Assembly: GCA_050084985.1 (NCBI GenBank)
Contig: JBITNC010000002.1
Span: forward strand, 2,852,001-2,916,000
From: Nageia nagi
Lineage: Eukaryota; Pinophyta
Direction: 5' to 3'
DNA: 64,000 nt
Shown: piece after piece, positions 44,697 to 56,984 of the stretch
Layout of the letters: each line of letters opens with the position of its first letter
How positions within the stretch are numbered: the first letter of the stretch is position 1
The notes under the pieces: model-generated
What the model was told of the DNA's origin: nothing
What the model saw: the letters and a program-made list of their open reading frames with translations, nothing else
The model's database searches: none
Translations under genes and position numbers: made by a program

Positions 44697-45854
44697 TGTA
44701 ATGTCCTCAATTTCGAGAAACCTTGTTGAAGACTTAACTTTCATCACAATCCATGGATCGTCGATTTGTCTTCTAGAATGGATAGAGAATCTCGTGCCAA
44801 TCATTTTTGACAAGTCACACAACATGGTTCCGTCAAGAAATGGGGAAGATATGGACTTTTGAAGATTCACTCCCCGAGCTAGTTTTCTACTATCGCACAT
44901 GTGGGATCCAGTTTATTAATATTGTATTTAGTGTCATTTGTGACACTTATAATTAATGGTCTGGCCCTATGAGGGGTATTAGGAGTGAATTATATTTAGA
45001 TTAGAAGTCTTTGTTATTTTATAGAAAAAGTGGACCATGTTTTGTAATAAGGAAATGTATTATTCCTTAATTGCCCAACGTATAGCATAGGAGGAGTCGT
45101 TTGTCAATTAAGAGTTATTTATATTTTTGGGTTGGGTAAGCTAACCACAAATTAGAATTGGAATTCTATAAAAGGAAAGTGAGCACCTCATTTGAAGACA
45201 TCATCTTGTGCATTCGATCTTGGATCATTTGGAGCTTAGGGATGCTTCCCTTCTCTACCTTCCAGGGCTTAGGGCCACTCCCTAGACTAGAAGTGGCTCA
45301 TTTACACTTCTACACCTCTTGGAGAGCTTGCACCTATCTATCTTGCCATTTGGGAGCTCGCGCCAACCATTAGGAGCCATCTTGAGACTTGCTTCAAGCT
45401 TGGGAGCTGCCTTGGGACTTGTGCCAGCCTTGAGGAATCTAGTTGAGCATTTTGGAGTCTTGGGTTTTGCCCTAGAACTTGTTATAGTCTTGTTACACCC
45501 CTACACTTATTCTTGGTTGATTATTGATGATATTGGCTCTTATATTGCATCTCGAATGTGAATGAATGTTCCTATATATTTATGCTATGCTACTATCTTT
45601 TTTATGCATGGGAATGTATGCGAATTGAGTACTTTGGAGCTATATTAATGTTATGTAACGGATCTGATTTGTGCCCTAGTTTTGGTCATATTCACATGTT
45701 ATAAGTGCTTTATATCAAAATTGACTATTGTTGTTATATTCCAGTTTGAGCGCATACTTTGGATGGTTATTGAGCATGTTCATTGATGCCCTAATTTGTG
45801 AATGAATGCAGAATTGAATGCTAAATTGGATAAACCCTAGAAAGGTACATTACA
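44697..45854 (+). mobile_element. Solo LTR
   Basis: Begins TGTAATGTCCTC at 44697 and ends GGTACATTACA at 45854 (1158 bp). Flanked by GGGAC (44692-44696) and AGGAC (45855-45859), a 5-bp duplication with one change. TATAAAAGG lies at about 45168. The 44740-44890 segment is also found, diverged, at 20760-20930 and 36390-36540. Confidence 0.7.
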
Positions 45855-46719
45855 AGGACCAATGTTGTTGCATAATGGCATCTAAATGTTAGCACATCTC
45901 TTTGTTGCATAATGGCATCTAAATGTTGTCACATAAATTCATTATTCAACTCCACTATCTGTCTAATCACCTTCTCCTCTACAAGTTGCACCTCTTGTGA
46001 TTGGGCATACGCTCATAGCCTCACTAACTCCTTTGTTAATGATGGTTCTGACTTTGCCATTGTGACTCTGAGATCATTCACACCATCATATATCTCATCG
46101 CAAGAAGACCTCTTGACACCAACACTCACACCATTCATGACACTCGATCTTTCCCCACATTCCATAATGGGTTCTAACTCAACCCATGTTGGACTCATTC
46201 TTACTTATTCCTTCTCTATTATTGACTCACTCATTGGCTAGTGCACATGCTCCGTGACCGCTTCCTCTTTAACCTTCGCTATGTCGACCACATCATCCCC
46301 TTATTTTGTGGCACCTTCCCTCACTTCATCCTTGTCTGCTTCACCTTCTTCACCAACCAGTTGCACATGTCAACTCTCTCGCGACACTTGTGTGGCCCAC
46401 CATCAGTCATACTTTGGTGTTGTTCCAGTGTCATCAACATTTGGAAGTGTTACCTTCTCATCTAGCACTTTTGATATTAACATCACACATGCCTCTAGTT
46501 TATTCTCACCCTTCCACCGATGATAGATTATAGGCAGATCTAGTATGTTTTGCTAGATACAAAACTACCTTTTCAACCACAAAAATGGTAAATAATCCAT
46601 GAACTTCACCCACCATCCAATCATCCAACTCACCCTTCTTACCCTCGCTAGTTGCATGTCTTCCTCTATCCAGAAAAGTCCATCCCTTCATGGTCTCCAT
46701 CAGTTTTTCGTAGGTGTCA
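45855..46719. other. Degraded flank of the PMD pseudogene
   Basis: Open frames of 60-109 codons on both strands (such as 45912-46241) lack recognisable domains. The minus strand probably holds the decayed C-terminal part of the PMD gene. A short phrase, TTGCATAATGGCATCTAAAT, is repeated near 45869 and 45904. Confidence 0.4.
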
Positions 46720-47560
46720 ATTCTCCTAACATCCTTTTGCAGTAGCCAAGATCAACCTCATGCCTCCTATTTAACGTCTCTCGATCTTGCCTCCATCGTA
46801 GTGCATACAAGTAGTCCACCCTTATTTGTCCATACACATCAAACGACAATCTTCATGGCCGTAAGATACTCAAATGTTCCCATGCCCAAATTTGCACCAA
46901 AATGCTTACAGTCGATTCATCTCGTCTCCCTTCTTTTGTCTACACTAGTTCCCTATAGGTCTAGGCAACCATCGTTGATGCCCATGGGTATTGCACCTCA
47001 CGTTCCACTAACTTCGCTACCACAGCCACCATGTTCCATGGGAAGAGTGGACTTGATGAGTCCAGGAGCGCATAACTTGCTATCTGCAAGATGCCAGATT
47101 TTGTCATCATGACACCACTTATATTTGATATTTCAATGCACCTACTTCCAAATAAATGGAGCATTATCATGGATTGTTGTACTATATTTGTCAGATTTTG
47201 TCATCATGACACCACTTTTATTTGATATTTCAATGCACCTACTTCCAAATAAATGGACCATTATCATGGATTGTTGTACTATATTTGTTGCATGCGCCTC
47301 AACCCCTTCCACATGCAATTTGTAAATTCGATTTACAGCCTCAAGGGTGATAGTCATCTCCCCCATCGACAAATGAAAAGTGCATCAAATTGGATCCCAC
47401 CTATATAATGCAATCATATAGCATTTATTTAAAAACACTAGCTCCATCTGCGCCACACCCCAAAACGCAACTCGAGCTAACCATAGCCAATCTTCTGTTG
47501 TCAATTCATCTCTAACTTGAAAAAAAAATGGCCTACAAATATGTTGTGATTGCAGCATAT
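46720..47560 (-). pseudogene. Decayed plant mobile domain (PMD) sequence
   Basis: Minus-strand reading from 47560 gives FFFQVRDELTTEDWLWLARV, then CYMIALYRWDPI, stop, CTFHLSMGEMTITLEAVNRI. The W-x-P ... T-F-H-L-x-x-G-E-M-T-I-T-L-x-x-V signature is that of PMD proteins. Further on come SILVQIWAWEHLSILRP and YGQIRVDYLYALRWRQ. A 97-bp tandem duplication (47095-47288) and several stops disrupt it. It is related in domain type, but clearly not in close sequence, to the PMD gene at 30740-32529. Confidence 0.7.
47095..47288. repeat. Tandem duplication, two 97-bp units
   Basis: CAGATTTTGTCATCATGACA begins at 47095 and again at 47192; the two copies are nearly identical to the end of ACTATATTTGT. Confidence 0.9.
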
Positions 47561-48103
47561 TCTACTCACAATCTAACTCATAAACCACTTGTTTTTGCAA
47601 AGTTTTGAATCACATTGTCTCACCTCTACTCGCCACATTTCATAACTTTGCCCATCCTTCAAATCAGCTCTTCCTTGATCAACGGTCAAACAATGTACAT
47701 TCGTCATAAGGTCCCACAACGTGCCTATCATTCATTCCCTCATCATAGCTACATGTGTGTCAATCAATGTGGTTGTCCTAACGCACATCCCTTCTACTCA
47801 TCATTTTCCTATTCTTATCACTACCAAATCTTCAAAAGATTTCCTCCCCTTTCCTTAGCTTCACATTCACTTTAGCTTCACATGATTATCCTTTGCATTC
47901 TTTTGTCCATAACTTCATAACTGTTACCGCCTTGTCTTTTTTTCACACTTTAAAGGATATTTTTGTCTTCCTAGTTATCACCACCATTTCCCTCCTATCT
48001 TGCCAATCAAAATGATCCCCATCACTATGCCCATTACCATCCTCTTTTTAATTTATTCATGATTACAATGGTTACACCTTCACTCTCATACTTATCAGCA
48101 CCG
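47561..48103. other. No gene recognised
   Basis: C- and T-rich on the plus strand, resembling 60908-61160, which is expected because those two stretches were joined before the gypsy insertion at 48104. Confidence 0.45.
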
Positions 48104-49705
48104 TGATGAGTCTCAGTAATTACCTGGTTTTTGGCACAATTCGATGGTTCATTTTGTATATTTGGACATTATGGGACAGATTAATTATAATTGTTAGACT
48201 ATTTAGTTGCTTAATATATGGTTAAATGCATACTTTCCTTATATTAGTATTTTGTGCATACTGATTCTATTTTGTGTGTTTGTTTGAACCAAAATGCTTC
48301 TCTTTGCTCCACAGAATGATAGTTGCTAACTTGTATGAGTTGTAAGTACTGGAGGAAGTGTTCTGAACAGATTCTGCACTTGTATACATTGTCCGGACCT
48401 CAGCTCTGGACACATTGGACACCTCATTTGGTAAAGCAGAATTATGTTGTCTGGAGTTTCTGTTCTAGACTTGTCTGAAGCTCTTGTTCCAAACTTGTCC
48501 AGAGCTTCTGTTCCAGACTCGTCCGGAGCCCCTATTCCAGACTTGTCCAGAGCTTCTATTCCAAACTCGCCCGGAGCTTCTATTCCAAACTCGTCCGAAG
48601 CTTCTATTCCAAACTCGTCCGGAGCTTCTATTTCAGACTTGTCCGAAGCTTCTATTTCAGACTTGTCTGGAACTTCTATTTCAGACTCATCCGAAGCTTC
48701 TATTTCAGACTCAAATTGAGAAATTGACCGTCATTGCTAGTTCTATTCCATCCTTGTATGATCCAGATATCCATGTAATGTGAGCTACTCCAGATATAAT
48801 CTATAGAAGCATGGATCCAACACATTAGATATAGTCAAATATGATTCTTGTTTTTTCGGAGTATGTTTGACTCCAAATCAGCCATAATAAACTACTTATG
48901 ATGTAATTAGGATAGTGCTGACTCGTTGGGATAAGCCACTCTTTTTTTAAGAGATTGCAGCTCTCCTTAGATAAGATGTGGCACTGTTAGCATGATAATT
49001 TGTGTTAGCTAGCTGGTAGAATAAGTGATTTCGTTTTCTATAACAGAATATTGTTTAGATTATTATTATTCTTGGCCAGCCTATTGTTTAACAATGGAGG
49101 ATATTTATACCTCAGTTGTTGAAAGTAGAAGAGGTTAGAAAATTAAGAAAGTAGTGTGTAGATTGTTGAGAATAAAAACTTTGTATTAGATTCGTCAAGC
49201 ACATTCTGTGCAAGACAAATTGTATGCAATAATAGAGTGATCTGTTAAGAGTTTCCAATTCTGAGTTCTAAGTCTTCCACAAAGAGGAGCAACCAAATGG
49301 TAGAAGACTCTGTTATTTTACTGTTCTTTTAATTCAGGTGTGAGTTTACATTCAATGTGATAATTTCAAGTGTATATTTTCAGCATTTAAGATTCCTATA
49401 CTTTCAATTCTGCAACTTTCTATTTTGCATATTGGCTTTCTGCAATGTTTACTTGAAGTAGATACAACTGAGAAAACAGAGTTCAATAGCATATAGCCTT
49501 GAACACCACCCGAATTGATTAACTAAATAAAGGAGTCAGATATTGTCTTCCAAGACTAGTGAGAGGGAACTAAAATCTGCCCTGAGTGTTGGAGTACCAG
49601 CTCTACGAGTTAACTAGTCCCTTCACGATAACAGGTGAAAGGATCACTAGGGGAAGGGTAGTGAAAGCCCTAGTGGAATTTGGAATACCATTATTTTACT
49701 CATCA
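48104..49705 (+). repeat. 5' LTR
   Basis: TGATGAGTCTCAG to TTTTACTCATCA, 1602 bp. It includes the 24-bp minisatellite (48441-48719), a TATTTATACC element near 49110 and AATAAAAAC near 49168. Confidence 0.9.
48441..48719 (+). repeat. 24-bp minisatellite in the 5' LTR
   Basis: About eleven units of GGAGCTTCTATTCCAGACTC plus GTCC. Because the unit is a multiple of three, it translates as a repeated octapeptide of the SGASIPDS kind. This is probably incidental, since it lies in U3. Confidence 0.9.
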
Positions 49706-49709
49706 TTTT

Positions 49710-49727
49710 TGGCGCCATTGCCAGGGA
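49710..49727 (+). other. Primer binding site (Asp type)
   Basis: TGGCGCCATTGCCAGGGA, four bases after the LTR. It differs at two positions from TGGCGCCGTTGCCGGGGA, the usual Tat/Athila site complementary to tRNA-Asp. Confidence 0.85.
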
Positions 49728-49918
49728 AATGGTGTTAATTGAACTATCGCTGCACTTCTTAAGGATAGGGGACTTGACAGAGCCAATAAGCAATCGGGTG
49801 TCATCCTAGTTCCTCAATTTTTCACAGAATGAGTGGCCCCAATAACCTACATTAAGAAATTGCAGCGAACTGTTGTCTAAGGTGTGATAGATTGGTGTGC
49901 TTATTTGCTTGCAAATGT

Positions 49919-51950
49919 ATGAATAGATCAAAGGATGATAAAAGAAGATTTGTCAAAGGAGACGGTCGTAAGAAAGTAGCTGTAGGAAAATCAATCTAGA
50001 AAATACAACAAAAACCCCCCAAAGCTAAAAAGTTGAGTTCAGAAAATGTTGTGAAAGAAAAGGGAAGCAGTATAGTTGTCGAAGAATATCAGGTGGAGCA
50101 ACCAGAAGAAACTAGGCCAAAGCCTAGTTCTATGGAAGAAACTAATCCAACAATTTTAGAAGAGGAGGCAAACTATACTCCAGAATCTAAGTATCCAGTT
50201 GCTGCAAAAGAGATAACTTTCATTAGTCCATCATCACCACCATTTCTGAGATTCTCAGATCCACTTAAGCAATATAGGAGATTTACTGATAAATCCCCTC
50301 CATTTCCTATTTGGTTTGCAAACTTAACTCTCCAAACAGAGATAGTTGAGCCTGCACCGGATACAGTCACTGCTACTCCTCATCCATCCATCCGTTTCTC
50401 CAATACATCTTTGCCATTACCTGTTACTCATATTCATCCTCTTTCCAGCGAAAGTGATTGTGAAGCAGAAAAAGAGGCAGCCAAGATACCCTTCCATATT
50501 TATTATAGCAAGGGGAGATTACCAAAGTTTGAGCAAATAAAAAAGATATATACTAATCCACTTGCCAATATGTCTAGAGGAAGCGGTGGTTCTAAAGTGG
50601 TAGGTACTAATCCCTCTACTCAAACATTCACTTATCCCATAAGGCTCGCCATAGAGACTCAAGCTCCTATGAAGAACATTTCACTGTCAATCTTACCTAC
50701 CTTTCGAGGTCTTTCCAGTGAGGATCCAAATCAGTTTTTGTTTGAATTCAAAATATTGTGCAGAACTTATGACTATGAGATGGATGAACAAAAATTAAAA
50801 CTTTTCCATCCATTCTAAAAGAAAATCCAATGAGGTGGTTCATAGGACTTCCTCCAGATTCCATCACCACTTGAAATGAAATGGAGAAAGCTTTTTTGGA
50901 AAAATACCAAGAATACTGTCGAGTCAAAGATAAGAAAGATGAACTATTTTGACTCAGCCAATCAGCATTAGAAAGCCTTGAAGATTACCTTAACAGATTC
51001 TTATTTGTTCAGAAAAGAGTTGGCACAACCATGGATCTCGAATTCTTCAAAACCATCTTTTTAAGAGGGCTTCTGGATTCCATATTGGAAGTCCTAAATT
51101 TGATGGGAAAAGGTAATGTCCATAAGTTAACTCTTGAAGAAATTGTGAAACTCTGCAGAAATTATTTAAGAACTAGATCATATAAAAGAAGTGGCAGGTT
51201 TCAAAATGATGGTCGAGTAGAGACTAGATTGGCAAGTGAAATTAAGGAAGAATTTGCAAACTTCAGGACTAATGTTCTGTTTGAATTAAGTCAACTGAAG
51301 GGAACAGCAAATAAACTGAAGGAGGTTTAGGATTCCCTTCAAACTACAAACTCGAAAAAGAAGACCACAGATGAGTTTTCAAAAAGGTATTGTCCTAGGT
51401 GCCGAAAGAAACATGCTCTACATGAATGTCCTCTGAACACTACCCATATATGCAACCTATGCAATTATGACCATCCAACAGATGATTGTGACTATCTAAT
51501 AATAGCACAAATGTCTGTAGTAGCTCCAAACATGAACATGAACTATATGAGAGCAATTGGGCCTAGGGGAAATAGTAATTTCCAAGGGAATCCAAACCCC
51601 TATTTTTCTAAACCAACAAATCAGAATTGGTGGGGTATGCCACCATATTCCCCATGGATGGTAACTCAAGATTGGCAAGGTTATGGATGGGATCCTTCAC
51701 AATGGAATCCACAATGGCAGCATTGTGGAGGACAAAATCGGTAGAATTGGAGTAATCATCCAGTACAAGGATAGAGAAGGCAAGGTTTGCTACCACCACC
51801 ATTTAATCAACAACAGCAAATGAATCAGCAGCAACAACCTCCAAAGCAACCTACTCTTCCAACCCAACCTGTTCCGAACCCAAATAATAACAAGCAAACT
51901 CTAGCGCCTACCTATTAAATTGATCAAGGAGACACTGGATCAATAAATGC
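49919..51950 (+). pseudogene. Gypsy gag with two zinc knuckles
   Basis: ATG at 49919 leads, through a TAG near 49997, into the 50033-50818 frame. The core is LSILPTFRGLSSEDPNQFLF then EFKILCRTYDYEMDEQKLKL, a frameshift near 50805, FPSILKENPMRWFIGLPPDS, and LESLEDYLNRFLFVQKRV. Two CCHC-like knuckles lie near 51390-51490: CPRCRKKHALHEC and CNLCNYDHPTDDC. A Gln/Pro/Asn-rich tail follows. Eight or so stops interrupt the frame. Confidence 0.85.
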
Positions 51951-52950
51951 TATCCAATGTAATGAAATTGAGCTTCGATCTAGTAAGAAATTGCCAGATC
52001 TTCTACCTCCTGTCATCACAAAAGTTGAGGTTGACAGCTCAGATGAATCTCCAAGAGAACACACAGAAGACAGTCAGGAGCCACCAACAGAAACAATTCT
52101 ACCTACAAACAACAAAAAGCTCCAGACAAAAGTTACTCCGTATCCAGAAAGACTAATTGAAAAACCCCAAGAAACTGAATTGGAACTACTGCAAGAGATA
52201 AGGAAATTGAATATCTCGATACTTGTATTACAAGTAATCAAACAAGTTCCTGAGCTAAACAAACTGGTTAAAGAACTATGCACCCAAAAAGGAAGAAGAA
52301 GAAGGAAGGTCTATCCAAAGACTATTAAAGTAGATGGTAAAGTAGCTAATCTTTTGGCCAGAAATTTGGTAAATCCTAAGTATGGCAATCCAGGTAATCC
52401 TGTTATTACCATTGTCATAGGAGTCACTAAAGTGCCCAATGTTTTGGTTGACTTGGGAGCAGCAATAAACGTCGTGACTCTGGATATGTCTCAAAAGCTA
52501 TTCCTGTCAAATATACAGCCCGCTTCAACTATGTTGCAGATGGTAGACCGAACAGTGGCCAAGCCAAAAGGAATCGTGGAAGATGTCCAAATAACAGTAG
52601 ATTCCTAGAGCTATCCGGTAGATTTTCTGCTTCTAAAGACAAGAGCACAACCTTCCGGATATCCAATCATACTGGGAAGACCTTGGTTAGCCACTGCAAT
52701 CGCATACATCAACTATAGGTATGGTGATATGACCATTTCTAACAGCCTAAAAACAAAGACACTTTCTTTGTACCCACCTGCCCAACCAACGTTGGAATAT
52801 CACAACCAAATATGGGTTGATGAACTTGACATGGATGCACATGAGACTTTTGCAACATTAGCAACCATTACCATCAAGGATCATGTTGAAAAGATGGAAG
52901 AAGATTCTAGTCTGGAACAAATACAATACCACTGTTCGGAGCCATAGAAA
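51951..52950 (+). pseudogene. Gypsy protease region
   Basis: The frame at 51991-52608 starts with an acidic linker and reaches the protease: NVLVDLGAAINVVTLDMSQK (family L-L-D-x-G-A-x-x-N), LQMVDRTVAKPKGIVEDVQI, a TAG near 52606, then YPVDFLLLKTRAQPSGYPII and LGRPWLATAIAYINY. This is the standard layout of plant Tat/Athila proteases. It runs in the same frame into the RT linker. Confidence 0.8.
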
Positions 52951-53049
52951 GAAGAATCAGAAGGCAATGATGAAGAGAAAGGAAATACAGTGGTTAACCC
53001 ATTATAGAACATTATTTTCAATGTTCCATCAGAAGAGCAGGCAGCATTT

Positions 53050-54713
53050 TTGGCAATGTTCAAATGCCCCCTTACTCACATTGTTCCAAAAGGGGATACT
53101 TTTAGGGAAAGAACAAGGGTATTCCATTCTTTATTTCCACATTCTTGTCCTTTGAATTCCTTGGTTCAGCTTCCAGAACAAGGTAATCTGACCAAACCTG
53201 GGATCAAGATTGTTGAAGTATTACCAAGAAAGACTCTCAATATCAGCAGTTGGTTGACAGATGAACATGAAAAGAAGCTTTTTGATGTCTTGATAGCCCA
53301 TACTGAGGCTTTTGCCTGGGAATATTCAAACATGAAAGGTATTAATCCGGAGATCTATACCCATCATATATATACGGATGAAACCAGACCAGTCCAACAA
53401 CCTCCCAGGCAGGTAAATCCTGCACTTAAAGAAGTTGTTAAGACTAAGATTGACAAGCTATTGAAAGCTAAATTCATCTATCCTATCTCAGATAGTCAAT
53501 GGGTCTCACCATTGGTGATTGTGCCTAAGAAAAACGGCAAATGGAGGGTATGTGTTGACTACAAAGCTCTCAATAAAGCTACATTTAGGGACCACTTCCC
53601 ATTACCTTTCATTGATCAAGTGTTAGACACTTTGTCTGGTAAGCAATATTTCTCCTTCCTAGTGGATTTAGTGGCTATAACCAAATACAAATTGCAGAGG
53701 AAGATCAAGGTAAGACCACGTTTACTTGTGCATGGGGTACATATGCTTATAAAGTTCTTCCATTTGGCTTGTGCAATGCACCAGCAACTTTCCAAAGAGT
53801 TGTACTAGCAATCTTTTCAGATTTGACTAATGATTGTGTTGAAGTGTACATGGATGACTTCACAGTGTATGGCAACACTTTTGGAGATGCATTGAGGAAA
53901 TTAGAAAAAGTCTTGGTGAGATGTAAAATGCATAATCTATCCTTAAGCCATGAAAAATATTTCATACTTGCACAGGAAGGAATAGTTTTGGGCCATCATA
54001 TTTCAGCCCAAGGGATCCAGGTGGATCCCAAGAAAATAGAAATCATCAAGCAACTCCCTCAACTTGAGACTCAAACAAATGTCCGAAGCTTCTTGGGACA
54101 TGCCGGATACTACAGAAGATTTATAGAAAATTTCAGTAAAACTGCAGCTCCATTATTTGCCCTGCTACATAAGGACAATGAATTTGAATGGACACCTGAT
54201 TATGAAGAAGCTTTTCAGACTATTAAGGAAAAACTCACCACAACTCTTGTGTTGAGAGGTCCCAATTGGGAACTACCACTCCACATTCATACGGATGCCT
54301 CAAATTATGCTATTGGAGCAATCCTAGGACAAAAGGAACCAAGTAAGTCCCCATATGCTATTTATTACATAAGTAAAAATTTGGTGGAAGCTGAAAGAAA
54401 TTATACTACTACAGAGAAAGAATTCCTAGCAGTAGTATATGCCATCAATAAATTTAGACACTATATCATAGGATACCAAGTGTTTGTTCATACTAACCAT
54501 GCTACCATTAAATATCTCATGAACAAGCCTGTGGTAAGTAAAAGAGTTGTGAGATGGTTGCTACTGTTACAGGAGTTTAATGTGACTATCATTGATAAGC
54601 CTGGAAAAGCAAATGTGGTCGCAGATTTTTTATCCAGATTGAATATTGTGCGGGAAGATGAGATGGTGGAAGATAACTTTCCAAACGAACAACTTTTTGC
54701 AATATCTGCATAG
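53050..54713 (+). pseudogene. Gypsy reverse transcriptase and RNase H
   Basis: RT motifs in order: VSPLVIVPKKNGKWRVCVDY, KALNKATFRDHFPLPFIDQV, YFSFL, then a one-base loss near 53662 at the codon expected to be the first catalytic Asp (L-D-G-F-S-G), after which GFSGYNQIQIAEEDQGKTTF continues in the next frame. FGLCNAPATFQ and VEVYMDDFTVYGN (intact Y-M-D-D) follow. RNase H reads LPLHIHTDASNYAIGAILGQ, TTTEKEFLAVVYAINKFRHY and PGKANVVADFLSRL. The 314-codon second half is uninterrupted. Confidence 0.9.
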
Positions 54714-55990
54714 TCTCCTTGGTTTGCAGATATTGCGAATTATTTAGCCACTAGGAAATTTCCTCCACAATTGTCTCTAAAAACAGAGGAAACAATTGAT
54801 TAGACAAAGTGCATCATATAAGTGGTTAGATGGGTGGCTGTTCAAATATGGTCCTGACCATGCACTCCAAAGGTGTCTTCGGACAGATGAGGTATTTGAT
54901 ATCATCCGTGCATGCCATGATGAGCCTTCAGGAGGTCATTATTCTGATAAACAAACCATCCATAAAGTCCTAGGAGCTGGTTATTTTTGGCCTTCTATAT
55001 GCAAAGACATTAGAAAATATGTGAGACAATGTGATTAGTGTCAACGAATGGGTAGGCCTACTGCTACTACTCAAATGCCATTACAGCCACAATGGATGCT
55101 TGAACCATTTGAGCAATGGGGCATTGACTTTGTCGAGCCTATTAATCCTCCATCTCAAGGTAAGAAACACATACTAGTCTATACTAATTATGCCACTAAG
55201 TGGGTAGAAGTAGTAGCCTTGGCACATGCCAAGGAAGAATATGTGGCAGATTTTCTGTATAATAATATTATGCAAAGATTTGGCGCTCCTCGGTTTCTGG
55301 TTTCTGATCAAGGTCCACAGTTCATGTCAAAAACAATTCAACATTTTGTGAACCAGTATCAGATCCGACATAAGAAGAATTCACCTTATCATCCACAGAC
55401 GAATGGACAAGTTGAAGTTACTAATAGAGAGTTGGAAAATATATTGACCAAGATATTAGCTTCACACAGAAGGGATTGGGTATCCAGGCTTCCTGAAGCA
55501 GTCTGGGCATACAATACTATATGGAAATCCACCATTGGGTTTACTCCATATGAGTTAGTATTTGGTAAGAAGCCTTTATTGCCAATAGAATTTGAGCTCC
55601 AGACACTGAGAACAGCCCTAGAGATTGGGATGGACATAACAGAAATACAGAAAAATAGACTACTACAATTAAATGAGCTGGATGAAATAAGAATGGAAGC
55701 GCTGCATAATACTAACATCCTTCAACATCAACGGAAGCTATCGCACGACAAAAATCTAAAAAGAACCAATTTCGGGTAGGAGAATGGGCTTTATTATTTG
55801 ATTCCCGCTATAATGATTTTATAGGGAAGCTCCAGACACGATGGTTGGGACCATATAAGATTCTTCAAATACTCCCTAATGGTTCAGTCCAGTTGCAATC
55901 GATTGATGATTCTCAGAGGATTCTCCTGGTGAATGGACATCACCTCCGCCCATATACTGTACCAGTAACAAAGGAGCAATTCACGCAATA
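54714..55990 (+). pseudogene. Gypsy integrase
   Basis: Zinc-binding H-H-C-C domain: ACHDEPSGGHYSDKQTIHKV to YVRQCD, with a TAG between D and the last C (55036-55038), probably from CAG. The core keeps all three acidic residues: WGIDFVEPIN, LVSDQGPQFMSK and NGQVEVTNRELENI. A frameshift near 55775 precedes the C-terminal domain VGEWALLFDSRYNDFIGKLQ and TRWLGPYKI (the G-P-Y/F module), ending TAG near 55989. Confidence 0.9.
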
Positions 55991-56192
55991 GATAAGGATA
56001 GCAGATCTTGATATATCTGAGGAAGCATCCTCCTCGGGTATGGTTAAATAATTCCATTGATCAATCTTATAAATAAGTGATTCCAATGAATGTGGCAGTT
56101 GGTAAGCGAAAACCAGGAAACTGGCACTTGCCGGGTGAAAACCACCAACACTGGAAACACAAGGAGCTTTACCTCAAAAAAAAAAAATTATA

Positions 56193-56303
56193 TTATATAT
56201 ATATATATATAATATCGAAAAAAAAACATTATAGTTTGAAGCGGTGGCATGAATTTTGCACAGGTGTTGTGATTGTAACTTCGGACGATGTTTCTCCGGA
56301 CAC

Positions 56304-56357
<54 letters not shown>

Positions 56358-56426
56358 TGAAGCGGTGGCATGAATTTTGCATAGGTGTTGTGATTGTAAC
56401 TTCGGAAGATGTTTCTCCGGACACGT
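56193..56426. repeat. TA microsatellites flanked by a ~75-bp direct duplication
   Basis: TA tracts at about 56193-56212 and 56306-56354. The ~75-bp sequence beginning TAGTTTGAAGCGGTGGCATG and ending TTTCTCCGGACACG occurs at 56231-56306 and 56352-56426 with two mismatches. It lies between pol and the extra ORF. Confidence 0.9.
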
Positions 56427-56984
56427 CAAGAGCTATCAAATGTCCTCGCCACAACCTTCGTATAATACCCAGTTTTCAAGGTAAGGTCATCCGTCGAGAG
56501 CGCAACATAACAACTAAACCATGTGACAACTCAGCACATAGGGTACATCCATGTATCCACATGTTCAAACCCACCACTCCATGGCACACGATTCAAGAGC
56601 TGGATGTCACCCTTTTCTATGCCATGAATAAGATGAAGTGCCACCTTTTCCCTTCACACAAACCAATGCCTAACACGTGTCAAGTGTCTCTCACGTAACG
56701 CATGATTCATAGGAAAAGATCGACGACTTCAGAAGATCATGTACGCAATTATCGACATGTCACTCCATCACCTCCACATGTACCAAACGTGCATCTTCAC
56801 GCTCCGCCACCATTCGCCATTAAATGGTATGTCATTTCACCATTACTTAAGTACTTAGTAGTTTAACCGTTATAAATTATTTGAATCTACATGTCCAAGT
56901 ATCAAATGTGCTATAAGTACTGTTTGCCACCGTGCCACACTCGAAATTCAACCAAAAACTTGCAGACCACAGGCTGTCAATGCA
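56427..56984. other. Spacer between pol and extra ORF
   Basis: No gene supported. It could be the leader of the downstream ORF; CACGT-like words are frequent (56690, 56720, 56795). Confidence 0.4.

Noticed and set aside
48441-48783. Repeated octapeptide protein
   Set aside because: It lies in LTR U3, is read in more than one frame, has no start context, and reflects a 24-bp minisatellite.
56174-56454. ORFs encoding alternating Tyr-Ile repeats
   Set aside because: Translations of the TA microsatellite.
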